Source: Planctomycetales bacterium (GTDB taxonomy: Bacteria > Planctomycetota > Planctomycetia > Isosphaerales > Isosphaeraceae). From it: a stretch of 7,379 nt of DNA. The notes below the pieces were generated by a model. The model was not told the DNA's origin. It saw only the letters and a list, made by a program, of their open reading frames with translations, and searched no databases. The position numbers and the translations under genes were made by a program. Where the stretch lies: NCBI GenBank assembly GCA_027435495.1, contig DAHZZC010000736.1, positions 1-7,379 on the forward strand, written 5' to 3'. Shown piece after piece: positions 1 to 6,711 of the stretch (its first letter is position 1; the number at the start of each line of letters is the position of its first letter).

Positions 1-16
1 CAAGGCGGTAGACTCC

Positions 17-20
17 GAGG
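17..20 (+). promoter_or_regulatory. Ribosome binding site of the M28 peptidase
   Basis: GAGG lies five bases before the ATG at 26 and supports that start. The window begins too close to show a promoter, so whether this is the first gene of the transcript is unknown. Confidence 0.55.
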
Positions 21-25
21 AATCC

Positions 26-1732
26 ATGAGACGCGATCTCCGAAGTTGGTTCGCCCCGGCGACGATCCTGCTGGCCGGGCTCACCATCGGGGCCGGCGGC
101 GAGCCGTCGGCGGTCGAAAAAGCGATCGAGGGTATCCGCCCCGGCGCGATCCTCGACCACATCAAGGTGCTCTCCTCCGATGACTTCGAGGGCCGAGGCC
201 CCGGGACCCCCGGCGAGCAGAAGACCATCGACTACCTCACCGATCAGCTTCGGAAGATGGGCCTCAAGCCCGGCAACCCGGATGGGACCTACGTTCAGAA
301 TGTCCCGCTCGTCGGCTTCCGCGCCACGCACGTCGAGGGGACGATCTTGACCCGGGGCGGCCCGCTCGTCCTGAAGTTCCCCGAGGACTTCGTCGCCGTC
401 TCGCGACGCGAGGCAAACCGGGTCGAGGTGAATGGCTCCGATCTCGTCTTCGTCGGCCACGGCGTCGTCGCGCCCGAGTACGACTGGGACGATTACAAGG
501 GCCTCGATGTCCGGGGCAAGACGCTCTTGATGCTTGTGAACGACCCACCGGTGCCCGATCCGAAGGATCCTTCCCGGCTCGACGACTCGGTCTTCAAGGG
601 CCGGGCGATGACCTACTACGGGCGATGGACCTACAAGTACGAGATCGCCTCGGAGAAGGGCGCGGCGGCCGTCCTCCTGATCCACCAGACCGGGCCTGCC
701 GGCTATCCGTTCGAGGTCGTTCGAGGAAGCTGGAGCCGGGAGAACTTCGACATTCCGCAAGCTCCGGCGCCCGGGGAGGGCAACGGGCGCGTCGCCGTGG
801 AAGCCTGGATCACGGAGCAGAAAGCCCGCTCGATCCTTCGGGCTTCGGGGCAGAACCTCGACGACCTCATGAAGGCCGCGGCCCGCCGCGATTTCCGGCC
901 GGTCCCGCTCGACGAAACCGCCCGGTTCGAGATGACCCTCACCCACCGGGTCGTCCAGTCGAAGAACGTCCTTGGCCGAGTGGAGGGCTCTGATCCCAGC
1001 CGGAAGGACGAAGTGGTCGTCTACACGGCGCACTGGGACCACCTCGGCCGAGACCCCGAGCGATCGGGCGACCAGATTTTCAACGGGGCCGCCGACAACG
1101 CCTCGGGAGTCGCCGCTGTCCTGGAGATCGCCCACGCCTTCACCCGGATCAAGCCGGCTCCCAAACGCTCGTTGCTCTTCCTCTTCGTCACCGCTGAGGA
1201 GCAGGGATTGCTGGGCGCGAAATACTACGCGAGCCACCCGCTCTACCCGCTCGAAAAGACGGTCGCCGACATCAACCTCGACGTCATCAACCTCTGGGGT
1301 CCGACCCGCGAGATCCTCAGCATCGGCATGGGCCAGACCGACCTCGACGACCGCCTCGTCGCGATCGCCGGCCGGCGAGGCCGAACCGTCTCGCCCGACG
1401 CGAGTCCCGAGAAGGGATACTATTACCGCTCCGATCACTTCGAGTTTGCCAAGGTCGGCGTCCCGGCGATGGATCCGAAGGGCGGGCGGAACTACGTCGG
1501 GAAATCGGCCGACTTTGGTCAGAAAAAGCAGGACGATTACACGGCGAACGACTATCACAAGCCGACCGACGAGGTAAAGCCTGATTGGGATCTCTCCGGC
1601 GCCGCCGAGGACCTGAAGCTGCTCGTCGAGCTGGGATACCAGGTGGCCGAGGAGCCCGCGCTCCCCGCCTGGAAGCCGGGGAGTGAGTTCCAGGCGCGCC
1701 GAGAGGCCATGATGAAGGCGGCGAAGCCGTGA
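26..1732 (+). CDS. Secreted M28 family zinc metallopeptidase with PA domain
   Basis: Predicted exported aminopeptidase-type metalloenzyme of 568 residues. The N-terminus has a basic n-region (MRRDLR) and a hydrophobic stretch at about residues 8-23 with no lipobox cysteine, so it looks like a Sec signal peptide. A protease-associated (PA) domain fits about residues 125-290. The M28 catalytic domain follows with every expected zinc or catalytic residue: H336 and D338 in AHWDH, bridging D357 in ADNASG, the E391-E392 pair in TAEEQG, D419 in INLDV, and H471 in SDHFEF. The tail motif DYHKPTDE (about 509-516) is also typical of the family. Family members cleave N-terminal residues from peptides; some relatives act as carboxypeptidases or glutaminyl cyclases, so the substrate is open. 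The ATG at 26 is preceded by GAGG with a 5-base gap. Its stop overlaps the GTG start of the next gene, making it the first visible gene of a three-gene operon. The gene is intact. Confidence 0.93.
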   Translation: MRRDLRSWFAPATILLAGLTIGAGGEPSAVEKAIEGIRPGAILDHIKVLSSDDFEGRGPGTPGEQKTIDYLTDQLRKMGLKPGNPDGTYVQNVPLVGFRATHVEGTILTRGGPLVLKFPEDFVAVSRREANRVEVNGSDLVFVGHGVVAPEYDWDDYKGLDVRGKTLLMLVNDPPVPDPKDPSRLDDSVFKGRAMTYYGRWTYKYEIASEKGAAAVLLIHQTGPAGYPFEVVRGSWSRENFDIPQAPAPGEGNGRVAVEAWITEQKARSILRASGQNLDDLMKAAARRDFRPVPLDETARFEMTLTHRVVQSKNVLGRVEGSDPSRKDEVVVYTAHWDHLGRDPERSGDQIFNGAADNASGVAAVLEIAHAFTRIKPAPKRSLLFLFVTAEEQGLLGAKYYASHPLYPLEKTVADINLDVINLWGPTREILSIGMGQTDLDDRLVAIAGRRGRTVSPDASPEKGYYYRSDHFEFAKVGVPAMDPKGGRNYVGKSADFGQKKQDDYTANDYHKPTDEVKPDWDLSGAAEDLKLLVELGYQVAEEPALPAWKPGSEFQARREAMMKAAKP

Positions 1733-3633
1733 GCCACGGAGTCGATGCCGGGCCCTCGAAACACCGGGCGATGTGGATCGGAGCGGCCCTGGCCGTCGGC
1801 GCGGGAGCGATCCTCGCCGGATGGCTTGACCTCCGCTTCGGATGGGTCGCGACCGCCTTCGACGCGGTCGCGCATCAGTTCTACGAGGTCCCGCTGATCG
1901 CCCGGCTGCGTCGCCCCTCGCAGCTCGTCCTGACACGATGGCACCTGGCGATTTTCGCGACGTACGCGACCCTCGCCCTGGCCCTCGCACCCTGGATCAG
2001 CCGCCACGCGAGGGCCTGGCTGGCGATCTTCGGCGTCGCCTATCTCCTGCGTGCGACCATCTGGATCGTTGGGAGCAACCTGCCGCTTGTTCCGGGGGAT
2101 AGCTCGCACTACGTCGAGATCGCGACCTCGATTCTTCGCGGCGAGGGGCCGGTCAAGCATTACGTGGAGAGCTTCTTCGAGGATTATCCGAGGATTCGAG
2201 AGGGGCGCGGGGTCCTCGACGACTGGGCGACGCCGCTCGACGGCTACGTCCGCGCGCTAGCGATGAGGATCGCCGGGGTCTCGCCCGACGACCCCGTCGA
2301 GTCGCGGTTCGCGGCGAGCAAGGCGTGCAGCTTCGCGATCAACCTTCTTGCCCTGCCGGCGCTCTACGGCTTTGCCCGCCGACGATTCGGGCCGAGGGTC
2401 GCGCTCGGGGCGATGGCGGTGATGGCCGTGCTGCCGGTCCACGCGATTTATGCCGGGTTCGTGCTGCGCGAAAGCCTCGTCGTGCTGACCGCGATCCTCG
2501 CCGTCTGGGCGCTCACGGAGTGCTGGCAGGTCGGCCGAGAGGGCGCGACCGCGATCCTCCTGGCGCTCCTGGCCGGCGGGCTCGGTGGGCTCGCGATCCT
2601 GGCTCGCACGACGGCGCTGGCGATCCTCGCCGCCGCGGGGCTGGTCTTCCTCATTCGATACGCCCGACGACAGCCGATCTCGCTGGTCGCCTGGGTCCTC
2701 GCGATGGCGATCACCATCGCTCCCTGGGCGCTAGCGACCTATCGCGAGTACGGTCGGCCGTTTCACAGCTACACCTCCTATTTCGAGTACAACTTCTCCT
2801 GGACCGTTCACCATTACGAGAAGGGGAACACGCGTCCTGAGCAGTTCTACAACCTCGCGAATGCCCCGGAGGTCGTCCGGGTGAAGATCAAGGCGCTGAT
2901 CATCGTCGTCGTTTACTCGACGATGATTCTCGGCCTGCCGGTGGTGGCCGGGTTCTTCGGGAGGCTGCGGAGACGGGGCCGTCCTGGGGGCGGGACCGAT
3001 GCGCTGATCGCCGCGATGCTCGCTGTCTTCGTCGTCGCGACGCTCAAGAGCGTCGCCGACGTGACCCAGGTGGCGCAGCTTGGCCGGTATTACGTGCCCG
3101 TCTATGTGTTGATGATCCCGACCGCCGTGGCCGGTTGGATCGACTGGATCGCCCGGTGGAGAATACAGCGTCCGGTCGTCGCCTGGATGGCGGTCGGCTA
3201 CCTCGGGATGATCTGGGCGGACCCGACCTGGGCGTATGATGCGTCTTGGCTGACTCAGAAGCGGTTCCAGCTTCACTGGCCGGCGATTCGAGAGGCCGGC
3301 GACTGGATACGGGCGAACCCTGGAGCCGTGGCGCCGGGGGCACGGATCATGACGTGGTTCCCGTGGGAATTGCGGGTCGCCAGCGACCGGTCGACCGTCC
3401 TGATGCCGCGCAACTACGACCCGAGGCGGATTCACGAGGTGATCCGTCAGTACGGCGTGACGCACCTGCTCTGGGGGTCGTTCGAGCCGCCGCCGTTTGA
3501 TGAGATCAACCCGGAGTTGTGGGCCGATCGGCTGGATGCGCTTCGGGTCGAGCTGGGGCTCTCGGCCGATCGGCAGGTCTTCCGGTCGAAGCAGGACCCG
3601 TTCTTCCCCGTCCGGCTCTACCGGCTCCGATGA
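1729..3633 (+). CDS. Polytopic GT-C (GT39/ArnT/PMT-like) glycosyltransferase
   Basis: Integral membrane protein of 634 residues with about 12-13 hydrophobic segments (for example 15-33, 71-89, 93-114, 200-244, 249-265, 271-312, 318-336, 387-410, 425-443, 452-475, 481-496) and a soluble C-terminal part from about 505. This is the GT-C architecture of enzymes that move a sugar from a polyprenyl-phosphate donor to an acceptor outside the membrane. The first large loop (about 115-195) starts PGDSSHYVEIA, with D124 where the family has its catalytic acid. The usual adjacent acidic partner is missing: it reads Asp-Ser rather than Asp-Glu. LRESL (246-250) sits in a family-typical helix end. Three helices precede the loop, which still places it outside if the N-terminus is cytosolic. 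The GTG start overlaps the peptidase stop (GTGA), with GAAGG at 1714-1718 ten bases upstream. An in-frame ATG at 1771 (residue 15, just before the first helix) is an alternative. Donor and acceptor are unknown. Confidence 0.82.
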   Translation: MSHGVDAGPSKHRAMWIGAALAVGAGAILAGWLDLRFGWVATAFDAVAHQFYEVPLIARLRRPSQLVLTRWHLAIFATYATLALALAPWISRHARAWLAIFGVAYLLRATIWIVGSNLPLVPGDSSHYVEIATSILRGEGPVKHYVESFFEDYPRIREGRGVLDDWATPLDGYVRALAMRIAGVSPDDPVESRFAASKACSFAINLLALPALYGFARRRFGPRVALGAMAVMAVLPVHAIYAGFVLRESLVVLTAILAVWALTECWQVGREGATAILLALLAGGLGGLAILARTTALAILAAAGLVFLIRYARRQPISLVAWVLAMAITIAPWALATYREYGRPFHSYTSYFEYNFSWTVHHYEKGNTRPEQFYNLANAPEVVRVKIKALIIVVVYSTMILGLPVVAGFFGRLRRRGRPGGGTDALIAAMLAVFVVATLKSVADVTQVAQLGRYYVPVYVLMIPTAVAGWIDWIARWRIQRPVVAWMAVGYLGMIWADPTWAYDASWLTQKRFQLHWPAIREAGDWIRANPGAVAPGARIMTWFPWELRVASDRSTVLMPRNYDPRRIHEVIRQYGVTHLLWGSFEPPPFDEINPELWADRLDALRVELGLSADRQVFRSKQDPFFPVRLYRLR

Positions 3634-5324
3634 GCCGCGAGCCGGACCGGCAGGGAACCGAATCGATGCGATGGGACCGTCTGATTCTCGTCCTCTGGAT
3701 GGTCGCCGCTCTCTGGTATCGGGCGCATACCTTCGGCCCCGACATTCGCGAGGCGACAGGGCTTTCGCTCTGGCCGGTGGTTGGCCGCGCCAGTGAGCCG
3801 CTCGACTGCGACGAGGCCGCCTACGCCTACATGGGTCATCGCGTACTGCTCGGCGACGCCCTGTATCGCGACCTCACCGAGTACAAGCCTCCGCTCGGCT
3901 ACTGGATCTACTCGGCAGCCGTTGCCCTCGGCGGCTATCGCGAGCTGGCGATTCGGGTACTGGCGATCCCGTTCGTTCTCGCGGCGATGGCGGCGGCCTG
4001 GTGGGTCGCGCTCCGGCTCTCGGGGCGGATCGCCGCGGCCGTTTCGCCCGGGCTTTTCCTGCTGGTCAGCACCGATCCGTATCTCTTTGGTAACGGGTCG
4101 AACATGGAACATTTCATGAACCTGTTCTCGATCCTCGGCCTGGCGGCGACGGTCGGCGCCTGGACCCGTGCCGATCGGCGATGGCTCGTCGCCGCGGGGG
4201 TCGCGATCGGGGCCGCGGCGATGGTGAAGCAGGTGGCCGTCGTTCCGGCTCCGGTGGTTCTCGGGGCCCTCCTGATCCGGGGCGGTCGATCGCGGCGCGG
4301 ACTGATCGATGCGATCGCCTTCGGCGCGGGGATTCTCGCCGTGGTCGTGGTTGCCGGTTCGATCGTGATGGCGAGGGGTGGGGGTCGATCGGCCTATGAG
4401 GACATCGTCCTCCAGGCCCGGGCGCTGGCGACCGACACTCTTCCCGAGCCCAACGCACCGTCAGGAGCGGTTCGCTGGCTGACCGGCAACGCCAATCCCC
4501 GCGGCGAGTTGCCCTGGCCGTTCGGCTCGACCGATTACCTTGTCTGGTGGGCGGGCGGAAGCTGGCCGTTCTGGCTCGCGTCGGTCGGCTCGGTGGTCTA
4601 CCTGGCGGCCGGCGAGGCCCGGCGGCGGATGGTCGCCGGCTGGGTTCTCGCTTCCTGGCTGCAAGTTGTCCTGCCGGGACTCTACTGGCCGCATTATTAC
4701 CTGCTTCCGGTTCCGGCCTCGACGATCGCGGTGGCCATCGCGCTGGGGGACGCGATCGGGGCGGTCGCCGATCCGTCGCGAGACGGTCGCCGGGGGCTGA
4801 TCGGGTTGTCGACGGCGGCCCTGGTCGTCGCCATCGCGGGCACGCTGGTCTTGCAGGCCCGGTGCTACCTGGGCGTCGAGCCGGAGGAGTTGACGATCCG
4901 ATACAAGGGCGGACGCCAGTGGGTTGTCCTCCGCGAGATGGGTCGCGAGATCGGACGACGGGTTGCGGGGTGGGATTCGCCGAAGCTTTATGTCTGGGGA
5001 TGGCAAAGCCCGCTGAACTTTTATTCGAGGCTCGACAGCCCAACCCGTCACTTCTTCGTGGACAACCTGCTCCGCGACCAGGCGGGCCGGGATCACCCGT
5101 TGATCGGGCCGAGGGTTGAGGAGATTCTGTCGACGCTGAAGGATCGGCCTCCCGAGTTGATCTTCACCGGATATCCGCCGTTTCCGAAGCTGCGGGCCTT
5201 CCTCGATGCGAATTATCTTCCCTCGACGATGGCTCGCGGGCTGTATCTGCGGCGCGGGGTTTACGGTCGGTTCGAGACGGCCGGTTCCGGCGCGACGCAT
5301 CGAGAATCGACGATCGTTCGGTAG
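3630..5324 (+). CDS. GT39/ArnT-like polyprenyl-phosphate-sugar glycosyltransferase (PMT_2 type)
   Basis: Second GT-C enzyme, 564 residues from this start. It has classic motifs: D59-C-D61-E62 followed by AAYAYMGH, then YRDLTEYKPPLGYWIY (79-94) with the K86-P87-P88 signature, and NMEHFM (158-163) at the next extracytoplasmic loop. About 11 membrane segments span roughly 16-410, followed by a soluble C-terminal domain (about 411-550). By family knowledge it should transfer a sugar from a lipid-phosphate carrier to a lipid, protein or glycan acceptor on the outer face of the membrane; the sugar cannot be read from sequence. Start choice: ATG 3630 overlaps the upstream stop (ATGA) and fits a coupled operon but has no clear ribosome site. 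ATG 3666 (12 residues shorter, directly before the first helix) has AGGGA nine bases upstream. A still longer frame from 3519 adds an Arg-rich segment inside the previous gene and is unlikely. Its last 64 bases overlap the convergent GT4 gene. Confidence 0.86.
   Translation: MSREPDRQGTESMRWDRLILVLWMVAALWYRAHTFGPDIREATGLSLWPVVGRASEPLDCDEAAYAYMGHRVLLGDALYRDLTEYKPPLGYWIYSAAVALGGYRELAIRVLAIPFVLAAMAAAWWVALRLSGRIAAAVSPGLFLLVSTDPYLFGNGSNMEHFMNLFSILGLAATVGAWTRADRRWLVAAGVAIGAAAMVKQVAVVPAPVVLGALLIRGGRSRRGLIDAIAFGAGILAVVVVAGSIVMARGGGRSAYEDIVLQARALATDTLPEPNAPSGAVRWLTGNANPRGELPWPFGSTDYLVWWAGGSWPFWLASVGSVVYLAAGEARRRMVAGWVLASWLQVVLPGLYWPHYYLLPVPASTIAVAIALGDAIGAVADPSRDGRRGLIGLSTAALVVAIAGTLVLQARCYLGVEPEELTIRYKGGRQWVVLREMGREIGRRVAGWDSPKLYVWGWQSPLNFYSRLDSPTRHFFVDNLLRDQAGRDHPLIGPRVEEILSTLKDRPPELIFTGYPPFPKLRAFLDANYLPSTMARGLYLRRGVYGRFETAGSGATHRESTIVR
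3652..3656 (+). promoter_or_regulatory. Possible ribosome binding site favouring start at 3666
   Basis: AGGGA lies nine bases before the in-frame ATG at 3666. It is the better ribosome site of the two candidate starts of the second GT-C gene; the ATG at 3630 relies on overlap with the upstream stop instead. Confidence 0.4.
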
Positions 5325-6436
5325 CGGTCGCGAAGGCCGCCCATGATGGCTTCCCAGCTCTGGCCCTCAGCGTAGAGGCGGGCCTCGCCGGCCATCCGCC
5401 GGCGCTCGACGGGATGCTCGATCAGGCCGACCAGGGCGTCGGCCATCCGGTCGGGCGGCTGGTCGGGATCGATCAGAATCCCGGTCTGGCCGGGGCGGAC
5501 CGTCTCGCCAACCCCTCCGGCGCGGAGGGCGACGACCGGGAGGCCCGAGGCCATCGCTTCGAGGACGACGTTGCCGAACGTCTCGGTCTTGCTGGCGAAG
5601 GCGAAGAGGTCGGCGGCGGCGTAGTGATCCGCGACGTCGGCGCCGGTCTTGTAGCCGACGAACCGCGCCGAGGCGCCGAGGCGCCGCTCGAGAGCCAGGC
5701 GCGAGGGGCCGTCGCCCACCATCAGGATTCGGGCGTCCGGTCGTCGGGCGATCACCTTCGCGAGCGCCTCAGCCAGATGGTCGACGTTCTTCTCGGGCGC
5801 GATCCGGCTGACGTAGGCAATGACCGGGTCATCCTCGCCCCATCCGAGGGCCTTCCGAACCGCAGACCGGCCGGGCCGATCCGGGTGGAACATCGAGGCA
5901 TCAACGCCTCGCTGCCAGAGGACCAGCCGCTCGAATCCGATCGGTTCAAGCTGGGCGATGGTCGCCCGCGAGGGAACGTAGGTCTCTCGCGTTCGGTTGT
6001 GGAACCATCGGAGGTAGCCCTCGATCACTCCCCGGGCCCAACCGACCCGGTAATGTCGGCTGTACTGGTCGAAATTGGTGTGGAAGCTCGAGACGACGGG
6101 GATCCGCCGCCGGAGCGCGAACCGGAGGGCCGCCAGGCCGAGCGTCGCCTCGGTGGCGATGTGGAGGATGTCGGGCCGAAACCGCTGGATCGCCCGTCGC
6201 ACCCCGCCGAACGGCGGGAGCGGCAGATGCAGTTCCTTGTAGAAGGGCAGCACCACCGATCGGACGGCGTGCCGGTCCTGCGGCGCCACACCTTCCGCCG
6301 CCTGCTGTCCGTAGTTGGGGTGGATCAACTGGACCTCGTCGCCAGCGGCGAGCAGATGTCGGACCAGTTCTCCCAGCGTCCTCGAAACGCCGTTGACCTG
6401 CGGGAAATACGTCTCCGTGACGATCGTAACGCGCAT
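5261..6436 (-). CDS. GT4 family (group 1, GT-B fold) glycosyltransferase
   Basis: Cytosolic or membrane-associated retaining glycosyltransferase of 391 residues, full length for GT4. The N-terminal Rossmann domain begins MRVTIVTETYFPQVNGVSRT, with the glycine-rich acceptor loop at N15-G16. HTNFDQY (119-125) carries the family histidine. RGVD (176-179) and SRIAPEKN (210-217, R211 and K216) mark the donor-binding start of the C-terminal domain. ETFGNVVLE (E285 to E293) is the EX7E motif that contacts the nucleotide-sugar, followed by AMASGLPVVA and a GGVGE/TG stretch. The N-terminus resembles GT4 enzymes that glycosylate lipids (mannosyl- or sulfoquinovosyl-diacylglycerol type, PimB-like), but donor and acceptor are not proven. 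The ATG at 6436 follows a G-rich GGGGGTGGC (weak ribosome site). The gene is convergent with the GT-C operon, ending TAA at 5261 inside the last operon gene, and divergent from the HAF-repeat gene. No hydrophobic helix or signal peptide is seen. Confidence 0.92.
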   Translation of the reverse strand: MRVTIVTETYFPQVNGVSRTLGELVRHLLAAGDEVQLIHPNYGQQAAEGVAPQDRHAVRSVVLPFYKELHLPLPPFGGVRRAIQRFRPDILHIATEATLGLAALRFALRRRIPVVSSFHTNFDQYSRHYRVGWARGVIEGYLRWFHNRTRETYVPSRATIAQLEPIGFERLVLWQRGVDASMFHPDRPGRSAVRKALGWGEDDPVIAYVSRIAPEKNVDHLAEALAKVIARRPDARILMVGDGPSRLALERRLGASARFVGYKTGADVADHYAAADLFAFASKTETFGNVVLEAMASGLPVVALRAGGVGETVRPGQTGILIDPDQPPDRMADALVGLIEHPVERRRMAGEARLYAEGQSWEAIMGGLRDRYRTIVDSRCVAPEPAVSNRP

Positions 6437-6503
6437 GCCACCCCCGGGCTCGATCCAGCCCCCACCGGACGCGACGGCATCGGCAGGCGACCGGAACTTT
6501 GTA

Positions 6504-6509
6504 ATGATA
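6504..6509 (-). promoter_or_regulatory. Candidate -10 element for the GT4 gene
   Basis: Read on the minus strand this is TATCAT, five of six to TATAAT, about 67 bases upstream of the GT4 start. No recognisable -35 hexamer lies 16-19 bases further upstream, so the call rests on one element and its position. Confidence 0.25.
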
Positions 6510-6590
6510 GCCGGCTCGCGTGGAAGACCGCAGGTGTTTTTGTTGAAGATTATGTGAGGTCAAGGGGTAGCGATCCGATTTCGTTCGATC

Positions 6591-6619
6591 TTGACGATCT
6601 GGGCGAGACCAAGTATGTG
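6591..6619 (+). promoter_or_regulatory. Candidate sigma70-type promoter for the HAF-repeat gene
   Basis: TTGACG (6591-6596, five of six to TTGACA) is followed by an exact 17-base spacer and TATGTG (6614-6619, only three of six to TATAAT). It would start transcription near 6626, leaving a leader of about 85 bases before the ATG at 6712. The -10 match is weak, so this is a candidate only. Confidence 0.33.
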
Positions 6620-6697
6620 AGTGAGCATGCGGCGGGCCTCATCGTGCTGCGTGAGTCCGACCCGGTGACGGAGAGGGTTGGATACGGCTTCTCTCAT

Positions 6698-6703
6698 GGA
6701 AGG
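6698..6703 (+). promoter_or_regulatory. Ribosome binding site of the HAF-repeat gene
   Basis: GGAAGG ends eight bases before the ATG at 6712 and fixes that start. The nearby ATG at 6696 is out of frame with the signal peptide and HAF motifs. Confidence 0.65.
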
Positions 6704-6711
6704 TTCTCTCG

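Larger units (their letters stand above)
6437..6711. other. Divergent intergenic region between the GT4 and HAF-repeat genes
   Basis: This 275-base gap separates two divergently transcribed genes and must hold both promoters unless one is leaderless. It contains an AT-rich patch (about 6531-6556) in otherwise GC-rich DNA. The only repeat of note is a heptamer TTCTCTC at 6689-6695 and again at 6704-6710, flanking the ribosome site of the downstream gene. I found no convincing small gene, RNA gene or strong hairpin here. Confidence 0.6.

Noticed and set aside
972..1577. A 201-codon plus-strand frame inside the M28 peptidase gene
   Set aside because: Ser/Arg/Thr-rich low-complexity product; the overlapping frame carries the complete M28 catalytic set across the same bases.
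2491..2627. Four copies of GCGATCCT spaced 60, 42 and 27 bases apart
   Set aside because: All spacings are multiples of three and each copy encodes Ala-Ile-Leu in membrane helices, so codon preference and hydrophobic composition explain them.
2731..3465. A 244-codon minus-strand open frame opposite the first GT-C gene
   Set aside because: It is in phase with the sense codons, rich in Arg, His and Pro, and without motifs.
3519..3629. A 37-residue N-terminal extension of the second GT-C protein
   Set aside because: It overlaps the C-terminal coding part of the first GT-C gene, is Arg/Ala/Gly-rich, and precedes two better starts placed before the first membrane helix.
4114..5043. A 309-codon minus-strand open frame in another phase
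   Set aside because: The translation is dominated by Arg, Pro and Ser runs, typical of a shadow frame in GC-rich DNA, and it has no supporting start signal or domain.
4461..5300. A 279-codon minus-strand open frame opposite the second GT-C gene
   Set aside because: It is in phase with the sense codons and has the same GC-driven cause. The product is Arg/Pro-rich and low in complexity; the sense strand encodes clear membrane helices and GT39 motifs.
6587..6599. Small symmetric GATC-TTGAC-GATC motif near the candidate -35 element
   Set aside because: The arms are only four bases and GATC is very common in this window, so an operator call is not supported.
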